Assembly (NCBI RefSeq): GCF_000315625.1
Contig: NW_005434551.1
Location: 94,324 to 158,323, forward strand
DNA length: 64,000 nucleotides
Source of the DNA: Guillardia theta CCMP2712
Lineage: Eukaryota > Cryptophyceae > Pyrenomonadales > Geminigeraceae
Reading direction: 5' to 3'
Below the pieces are notes generated by a model. It saw only the letters and a program-made list of their open reading frames with translations. It was not told the origin of the DNA and did no database searches. The position numbers and the translations under genes were made by a program. This document shows, in pieces, positions 55,401-64,000 of the stretch; within the stretch, counting starts at the first letter, position 1; each line of letters starts with the position of its first letter.

Positions 55401-58400
55401 GGATAGAATTGAGGTACTGCCATGAAGAAGGCCCATCATTAATCGCTTTGGGATGATCTCTTATCTCCCAATTCTTGAAATACTTGCATCCACCTGCAGA
55501 ATACTCAGTGAGAAATGTTGGGTAAAAAAGTTTCTACTCACCATTTGGCAAAAATTCAGAGCATTGCTCTGAAATTTTGGTGTAAACTTCGTAATCTTTC
55601 GAAGGTGTATTCGTATCTGTCTTTATACCTGTGTCAATTTTGAAAGAACTGCTGATCAGAGACGGGAGGTCGATAGAAAAAGCGGACGATAAAGTAGCAT
55701 CCTGACTACCCATCGTCATGCTCATCCGTTTGCTGAATCCTAACATTCTGCTTGAGTGTGCTTGGACTGAAGTGTACGATACCCACTCTGTTGATTCCGC
55801 TCCTGTTCCTCCCATCCGTGAACCTGCCGTATGAGAAACCCAAGATCTTGCAGATTGAATGTATGTTCCAGCAAACAGCATGGAAGCACGATTCCTCACA
55901 CTCAGGAGAGATAACGAAGGTTCATTATACGAGACGAGCTGTGTGGCCGAAGAGATCGCTTTATCTGACAATGTCATCACGACACCGATGGTCTGCAAGT
56001 AGCCAGAGGGAAGGTATAAGTTCAGAGATGTATCGGATTTCCAAAATGTCCTTTCAGCAGATGTTGAACCAAATCGTACTTGCACGGTCCATCGAGTTGA
56101 ACTTAAATCTGAAGCGATCAAATATCGCACATCACGACGTGATTGAGAGTTGGATGGATTATCTCTGTTCATCAAGCCTGCTTTTCCAAGACAATATGCA
56201 GGATATGACCAAGAGATATTCTCCTTGGAATGATTTAGCATGGCGAGATCGCAACTGCGCAAGACGCCTTGATCATATGACAGTGCACTAGACAAAGTAG
56301 AAGTCACGGATGTAGGAACAACCGTGAGAGCAACCGTACAAGAACAGCATGGACCGGAAGGGACCTTGACCTGTACTGTTGTTACTGACAGCCACTTGGT
56401 CACCTCTGCTGCTGTTCCCTGTACTCTGGCTGCATGCGTGCTATCAAAGTAAGAAAATTGTGATCCAACAATCCTTACAACAGCGAGGGCAGGTGCATTG
56501 CCCACGCTTGTACTAGAAGTGTATGGGCCATCAAAAGTGAATGCAAAGCTTTGTGACCCAGCACGGAATGGGACGACAGATACAACCACATCAACACTCA
56601 CGAAATCCGCCGCTTTTGATGGTTGCTTGCATAAAATCTCTCTTGAAGAAATCCATCTTGTAAATTCGCAACCTGTGTCCCCAATCCTTACTTTTGGTGT
56701 AACATCTTGAAATCCAAAGTTCTGTCCAAAAAGCGTCAAAGTGTTCGATCCTTGAATGGGCCCATTTAGATTTCCATTCTCCAACAGCGGTTTGCCTTGA
56801 AACATGACCTTTGTACTTCCATCTGACACATAAATCTGACTTATTCTTTGGGGAGGATTCCCAATCAACCAGAGCGAGAAAAAAGCCTCAGGGTTCTGGA
56901 AAATCCAAATGGGAGTATAACATGTAACAGTATTCCAGGAGTCAGCATGACCGATTGTAGCCAGATACGGGTTGGCAGTAAAGAAAGAGGACGGCGAGGA
57001 CTCTGAGGTTGTGAATCGACACTCAAATTGCACTGAAGAATTGGCTGGAAAACCGCCGCCAATCACCTCGATCAGTTCGCCACCACTGAATGAGGGATAA
57101 AGCACATCATCTGCATTGTTTCTTGCTGTACCAGAAATGTTCAAATCTAGCCATGCCATGTCAAGATAAAAAGAATCTAAACCTGGTATATCTTCTAAGT
57201 TTTCAATCAGACTCACATTTACTTTTGTGGCAAGATATTGCCATCGACCTATGCGAAACTCGATTATTGTTGGGGACGAGTAAAAATAGTCCGAGCTGTT
57301 CAACATCATAGACCTGTCGTCAGAAGCAGTGATACTGCAAATATAGCGTGCATCATCACTCCATCCTATTCCACTGAGAATGAGAATTCCACCAAAAACC
57401 GTTCCAGAAAAAGATCTAATTGCCGTAAAGACTGCTCGAAAGATAAAAAAGAGTTGCCCGGCATCTTCTTTGAGCGTTCCGTTTTCGATCAAAGAAACAT
57501 TCGCCTTGCCGCCGCTGTATTTCCATACGGGCACATTGAAAACTAGTTGAGAATGAGAAGGTATTACATGTATGGTCACGGCATATTCCACATCAGACCT
57601 TCTTCTGATCAATAAAGAGTAAGTATTTTCCAGCGAGAAACCACCTCCACGAACAGTGACGAGATGACTCAAAGAAGAAAACCCGGCAGATGGCTCAATG
57701 CTCTGGATGGTCATCGTGTAGGTCACTTTCACGGAGCCTGCTAGAAAGAGGCCTTGAGACACATCCTTCACTCTGATCTCAGCGTCGCCTGCGGTCTCAT
57801 TCCATGGGGGTAACGAGCAATACAACAGGAAAGTGCTCGCCGCAGCAACAGCTTCCGAAGTTTCATTTCCACGGACGCAAAGGTATGACGCGTTCTGTCT
57901 GCTGACATCAAATCCAGCCCCATATACGATGTAATCACCTCTAACTCCTGACAAATATTTTGCTGGTTCTATTGAGGAAATGGCACTGAAAAACTCAAAT
58001 GGAAACAGAGGGTTCATTCTTACATCATTCCTCCAGAGGCTGAAATTACCCTTGCAGGCGCTGTGATTCCATCGAGCTTCGCTACAACGGACATATGACC
58101 AATTTAGAACGTCTGCGTTCGTTTTCAGCTCATGACCAAAGCACTCCCAACTGCATGTAAACGATGCAAGGGAAGTGAAACCTCCTCCTGTCACTGTCAC
58201 ATATTGCGGTAAAAGGGAGCTGCCAGATTGAGGAAAGATGTCGCTAAGACCGGCAAGAGGTTTCAATTTAGCCACAAGACCGGGGACCAAGGTAGAGTTG
58301 CGGAAGATTTGCAAACTTGTAATAATGTTGTCTGTCGGGGGAAAGGGGGGGATTTTGCAACGGATTTTATCAATGCCAAGGATCGTGCAATGACCAAAGT

Positions 58401-61400
58401 CTTCCGAAACCAAGAACTTACAAGTGTAGCTAGCACCCAGCAAAAATCCAAATCCTTCCAGCTCGATCGTATCACCGGTGGCAAGAACATCAGAAATAGC
58501 ATCATGCAAGACTTCTTGGATGGTGATAAATGAAACACTTGTCTCAGAATAAAAAAAGATATTATCATTATTTGACATCAAAAAAACTTGCACCTCTCCT
58601 GCATGGAAAGATTGCAGTGAACCTGACACGTTGAATACAAGCTGACTGGCATTTTCAAATGAAGCTCTCGAGCTATTGACCAAAACTCTCGTCGAGCCCT
58701 GTTCTAATCGAAGATTGTATGCCTTGTCTGCAATAAAACCATACCCACGAATTGTTATGGACTCTCCAAATGCAGAAAACTGTTTCGGCTCCAACAAATT
58801 GTAAACTTCAATGATTTGAGAGCTGTAATTCAGTAAGACTGCTGATTGGTCCTTCAGTATGAAAGTCACGGCCCCAGCTTCATATTCCCAAATGAAGCTG
58901 GTGAAGTGTACGAAGATATCAGATGAGGCAGGAGCAGATATCGTTTTGACTTTCATCCCATGTTTGTAGACTTCCAAGCCATAATGTTTTCCAGCAGTCA
59001 AGCCTGCACCGTCAAAGCTCAATGCAACGTCAATTGCGTATAAGGGTTGGGGATGTGAAACGTTCACTATATGCTCCATCATGTAAAAAACTTTCTGTTC
59101 GGTATCTCCAAGGAACTCAACCAAATCATCAGTTGCTGTCCATATCTGCAATGATGTCTGGCATGATCGAAACTCCCAAGGTTTCGTCTCAAAAATTAAA
59201 CGCGTATTTGACTGAAACTCGACTTGATACTTTCGACCAAAAGTACTGTTGCTACAATTAAGTCCAACGTAATAATCGCGCGACGCATTGAATCCAACAC
59301 CGTCCACGGTGACTGACACCCCACCACTGGCCACTCCCTGACAAGGCGAAACTCCACGCCAGACAGGAAGAAACTGAAATTCCGAACTAGAAAAATTCTG
59401 AACCAGCCGAGTTCCAAAGTGTATCTGAAAGCTCTGTTTTCCATAGAACAAATCAATGGTAGATGTCAAATCAAAGTTGCAGACAACTTGAGAATAATTG
59501 GTCACATGCAAATGACCAGGTGAATAGACAGTAGGAGACTGTATAAGACTGCAAGTGTAAAGCGTGCTATTCGGACGAAATCCTGATCCTACAACTGTGA
59601 TATTCACCATTTGCATGAGATAAGATCTGGTCGGATAAATCAAATTCCAACTCTCCAAGACTTCAAAACTTTGTATTGCAGAAAAAGAGTCGGAAACGGA
59701 TCCATCTCTGAATATCAAATTCTTCTGCTTATATAATACATTGAACGTGATGTTATCTGCTTGATAAGGCCAACCAAGAAAATGGCACCTGAGAAACCGT
59801 ATTGACTGAGCTTCTCCATTCGAAGTCAGGGAATTTGAAGGAAGCGATGTGCTTGCGAAGTCACAAGAATAGTTCCTTTGCGGATTGAAACCAATCCCCA
59901 CTAAGATTACATCAAAAGAATTGGAAGCAAAAGTTGTATTTGGAAATGTTGGCAGCACAGATTCCCAGCTTTCCATGAATTCGAATGTCTGATTCTTTGA
60001 ATCAAAGACAGGTACAACTTGCCTGACAATGTTTTGTGCTCCATCGCTTCCAACAATACACAAGTAAACCAAACAAGATTCGGCCGGAAATGGCCACATC
60101 GGTATTGCAAAGACTAGTTCACGACGGCTCCAAGATATGGGTGGCTTGCTTATTACAGAGCCTTCACTTCCTACAAAGAGACACCTGTAATTCTGAAAGG
60201 GATCGAGAAAGCCCTCACCTCGTATTGTCAATGGAAGAGAGCCGTACCCAATAGGTGCAGCGAGAGGATCAAGTAGAAACCAGGTGTGCACTAGCGTTGC
60301 AGCCATCATGGCAGAAGACTGCAATTGACCAACAGTGACAGAGTACGAAATCAACTGAGCTTGACTCTGCAGCAAAAGAGCCGGCAAGACACAAATTATG
60401 TCTTCATTCGATCTCCATTGGGTTTCTGAGCAATCCATCCCATCCAATTGAACTTGTTGTTTCATTCTTCTGTGTCCAAAATTCTTTCCTCTGATGAAAA
60501 CTGCGAAATGCATTTGTAAGTTCTCTGAGGGCGAGATAGCTTCAATCTTGGGGTGTTTGTCTTCGTTCACACCTGCAAAAATTACATTCTTGTCGAAAGC
60601 GAAAGAGCGATCAACAGTCTGATTGGTATCGATTGAAAATTCAAGTAATTTGCCATTGGACTGCACTACTAGGATTACATTCCTCTGCAAATCGATACAG
60701 AAGTGACCACCGTGTGAAATCCATGAGGTTTGAAGTGAAGTAATCCGAGACGTCATGGTATGAAACGGAAACGATATGTAAGTGAGACTCACAAAATCGT
60801 CAACTTCTGGCCATGAACTCTCTAGAAGAATCAATCTGCATGATTCATCATCATACTTGACTCCAACAATCTTTTTTCCAACTTGTGGATGGTAGTCGAG
60901 GATTTCAGTAGTATTTGATTCAACATGGAAGCATAAAATGCTTTCGTCGGTCTGAATGAGAAAATAAATTCCTAGCCCACTGCTGAAGGCACACACATGT
61001 AGACGCACCGAATTTTCCAACTTTCGCATCATTGAAGACTCCCCCGAGCTCACATTGAACACGACGATGCTCTGACCAGACTCTCGCACATCGATTGCAA
61101 CAAGAGCGCTCCGTGCGTCATCGAATTGCACATTTCTTATATTCGATTTGCTGCTTATATCTAGATCTTGGGAACCAAAAGAGCCAGACTCTAGATCTAC
61201 ATGTAAAATTGACCATCGTCCGCTGTTACCTTCAACATTCAAAACTGCATACATGGACTTTGTGAAACTGTCAATAGTTATAGAGCTCTCAAAAACTTGA
61301 TCACACCAAACTTCAATTGCGATTTCTTTGAATTGCAGGTGATCATTCTCCTTATAAATGCGCAGTCTCTGACTATTCCATGCTGCTACGATTGCGAAGG

Positions 61401-63273
61401 GGGACGAGAGCTGATTGTCACCATAAACATTCAATGTGTTTGAAGGTAACGAAGATAAGACCTGTGTTCCTATCTTAAAGCCCACTCGAAACAAGAAGCT
61501 GCTAGCATTGCTCGCAGCATTCCAAAACCCAGAAAGCAAATCCTTCCTCGAAATTGCAACAAAATCATCAGTTTTTTTCAGGAATGGTTCTGGTACGGTG
61601 TAAAACTGCAAGAGAGCACTGTTGCTCACTTGAATTTCATATGACTCGCTTCTGGATAAATTGATACCTGAGAATCGAATATTGATCAAAGTTTGCGATG
61701 AACATTGACTTTCTGTTAATGTCACGTTTGGAGGCTGGAAGAGGATCTGCCAGGTCAGCCTAGGCAACAATTTTACGAGGAAGCAAAGAGGAGCACTTTT
61801 GCAGTTCTCACAGCCGCCATAGTCAAGAGCAAAGGTTACAAAACACCTCAAGAATTCTTCTTCATGAGCAACTATATGTGAGCTTGAGGTTTTGAAATTG
61901 TAAATACAAAATAAAGTCCCTTGTCCCACACACCTCGTCCCATTGGGTTGAATAATTATGCTATGTTCCGCAGAGCTGGAACCAATGACCGATTCGATAG
62001 ATATATCACGAGGCGTCAAACTCGACGCCCATGGTTGCGGGTCACGCGCATACAAAAGAATTTCACAATTTTCTGAATAATAACAAACTTGAAAAGTGTT
62101 CGTTGGCAAAGAAGTAGAATCCAATCCTTGGATGAAGTAAGGAGTGTCATGACGGAAGGAATGTATTACTGACATGACAATGAAGGAAGTTGTCGGATTG
62201 GAACTCAGTTGATCATTACTGATAGACCCAGAATAGCTGATTAACAGAGCTTTTTGTTGAAGAAGATAATCGGGGCAAGTTTGCACTGTACCTTGCCGGG
62301 AAACATTCACGAAGTGTAAGTCGTAGATCAGACAGGTGGATTCATATATGATATTCACATCGCTTCGCTCTCCGACAAAGGAAAAATCACTTTGAAAGGA
62401 AATCTTGCCTGACCAGGCTTGTTGTGAGTCAATGCCATTTGTGCTGGAGGTGGTTTGGGAATAAATAAGAGGCAGCTCGAAAAGTGGAGATGGAGAAGAG
62501 TAGGAAGTAAAATTGCAAGATTCGTTGTGCAAAGATGTTTCTTTGCATAATTTGACAAACGATGATGTAGTTGGATTCACGGTCCTATCACTCGAAAAAA
62601 TCTCATTCCAGAATGGACAGATTTCTGGAAACAAGGAGCAATGAGATTGCTTTGAAGCAAACCCACTCTGATTGCTTGATCCAGCAAATTCGGTGATGGG
62701 AATCCAGGCAAGCAATCCATCAACCTCCGGAAGAACCTCAACCTCATGTTCTAGAACTCCGTAAGTAGCATTCACGTGTTGTAAGTACCCACTTTCATTT
62801 GCGGTAGCAATCAAGAAATTTTCGATCACTTTGAATTGATTGACCTTTCCGACGATTCGACTGGATAAGGCAACATATTGCCCTCCTAAGTCTTTTGCAG
62901 ACACGGTCAGATCACTCAAACACTTTGACCCATCACTCGACATATAGTGAAATTGCGGAATACCATCGTTCAACTTGATCTGACCAATGCAGAGAATACC
63001 GAAGAGTGAAGCTATTGTTGAAAGACTAGTCGCATCGTTCTGTGGGCAATTCACTTCTTGACCCAACTTGTAATCACATGCAGGGTGCATGACATGAGAA
63101 CTATGAAGTTCGAACTTAACGGTTCGGTTTCCACGAACAAAATCCGGATTCACATACCATCTCAGTGAAATGCCGATGATAGGTGTTGAGATTTCTGTAT
63201 AATTTGCGAGAACATTGCCCCCGAAGGGTAGAATACTGAAAATGAACGCAAAAAAACTTAGCTTTGATATCAT
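49454..63273 (-). CDS. Giant secreted IPT/TIG-repeat protein with CUB, EGF and beta-helix regions
   Basis: Exon 1 runs 63273-55542 (about 2577 codons) and starts with a signal peptide (LSFFAFIFSILPFGGNVLA). A 48-nt intron (55541-55494) follows, then a very long coding region. Many IPT/TIG-like repeats (VTVTGGGF, ITIRGYGFI, LTLFGQNFG) and a shorter module of the form GTGSVSVTVFGGSFG...CESTHWESDTAV repeat through the protein. A LamG-like stretch (FLYQDDNNYFRFEMN) is at about 55.1 kb. Near the C-terminus are a CUB-like domain (about 51000-50625), a calcium-type EGF (DINECALG, about 50455-50300), a beta-helix segment (about 50250-49740) and a Cys-rich end. No C-terminal membrane segment is seen. 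The model is broken by the N gap at 52004-53002 and apparent frameshifts near 53050, 53350-53450 and 55107. Probably extracellular or cell-surface adhesion; function unknown. Confidence 0.82.
51690..53660 (-). repeat. GC-rich tandem repeat of about 258 bp (86 codons) inside the giant gene
   Basis: Near-identical units encode TGAGRGGHTGCEATEWESET followed by SVRCQRGGG and GRISVTTAG. Copies are visible on both sides of the gap. Base composition is much richer in G and C than the flanking exons of the same gene, and unit-to-unit divergence is very low. Confidence 0.85.
52004..53002. other. Assembly gap (999 N)
   Basis: A run of N inside the tandem repeat. The true length and copy number are unknown, and open frames across it are meaningless. 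Confidence 1.
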
Positions 63274-64000
63274 TCTGAATTACTTCAATTGGCGATCGAT
63301 TTCAGTTTCACACGGAATCCCTTATTGTGAATACCTCAAAGAAGTACTTGAAGAGAGTTCTCACATCAAGTAGCTTGCCATTCCTGTCTGTCATTCAGAC
63401 TGCTTGCAGGCTACACCTTGGCTCCACCTCGCCAAATCTATTCCCTCCTGCTTTCCCCTTCCTTTGCCTGCTGCTTCATCACCATCCCGCCGCTTGAGGT
63501 TTTCGTCTTCAATGACCCCTCTCTATATCAGTACCCCATGTCCACCACCCCACGCAATGTTTCCTTGACACAACGATGGTAAATGATAACCCCGTCATAC
63601 TCAAGTAAATGATGTGAAATTATGTGGTAGGGTCATTACCCCACCCTATTATATTCACTACCCACAAGAAAATCCTTCGGAGCAGGAGCTTGTCATGTGT
63701 CACAGTGTCTCTCCACGATGGATGGGTAAAGATTACTCCGCCTCAGAGCGATGACTACCTTGATGTGAAAGGCAGGACGTGACTCACGATCACTCAATCC
63801 GGCACTGTACGGTACGAGCGGCGGCCCGTCCTACTAGCGGCCGCCGGTTCACTCACTGCCGAGCCTCCGTCACTCGCGGCCGCCGCACTTGCCGCCTGGC
63901 CCAACGCGATGACGGACCGTGCCATCGAGTCGGAACTCGGATCATGTCACAGTGTCATGATAGGCTCAGGTTTCAAGCCTAGTTTAGCAGTGACGGTCGG
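63274..64000. promoter_or_regulatory. 5' flank of the giant gene with TACCCC blocks, then GC-rich island
   Basis: GTACCCCATG, CCACCACCCCACG, TAGGGTCATTACCCCACCC and CACTACCCAC lie at about 63525-63670. From about 63780 to the window end there is a GC-rich island with CGGCCGCCG and GTCACAGTGTC words. No gene is supported. Confidence 0.45.

Noticed and set aside
1-64000. tRNA or rRNA genes
   Set aside because: I looked for cloverleaf-like arms and conserved rRNA blocks and recognised none; a covariance-model scan would be decisive.

Overview
The window is nuclear DNA from a eukaryote, most likely a microbial alga. A cryptophyte such as Guillardia theta fits best, but this is inference from gene content and I could not run a search. 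The genes are dense and lie on both strands. Most are broken by very short GT-AG introns (about 41-62 nt), so the coding sequences below were assembled by hand from splice signals, reading-frame phase and family knowledge.

Layout. 1-9.3 kb: a complete seven-exon betaine-lipid synthase (BTA1), then an 11-exon alpha/beta hydrolase whose nucleophile serine appears to be glycine. 9.3-21.3 kb: three paralogous, cysteine-rich, secreted and membrane-anchored proteins with a GPS-like C-C...HFS motif. Copies B and C are almost identical in their cores and lie head to head around a secreted beta-helix protein. 21.4-31 kb: an NBS1 (nibrin) orthologue, a leucine-rich-repeat protein, an isoprenylcysteine/phospholipid methyltransferase-like membrane enzyme and a WNK-type kinase. 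31-36 kb: a gene-poor stretch holding a tandem, non-coding LTR-type element (three 326-bp terminal repeats, two roughly 880-bp internal units, candidate target-site duplication). 36-49.4 kb: intronless elongation factor 3, an unknown serine-rich protein, a PLP-dependent deaminase/desulfhydrase-like enzyme, the RNA polymerase I/III subunit RPAC1/AC40, a helicase-associated-domain repeat protein and a SET-domain protein. 49.4-63.3 kb: one giant secreted IPT/TIG-repeat protein with CUB, EGF and beta-helix regions, interrupted by a 999-base assembly gap.

The genes are not an operon and mostly serve unrelated housekeeping roles (lipids, translation, transcription, DNA repair, signalling). Two structural themes recur between them: CCCTACC/GGGTAGG-rich tracts in most 5' flanks, and GC-rich islands packed with short palindromes. 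Some islands are bordered by a shared 16-bp motif, and some have received copies of the LTR-type element.

The best candidates for something undescribed are the GPS-like surface-protein family with its exchanged ends, the miniature LTR-type element with a GC-expanded diverged copy at 8.4 kb, and the possible 21-nt intron in the SET gene.
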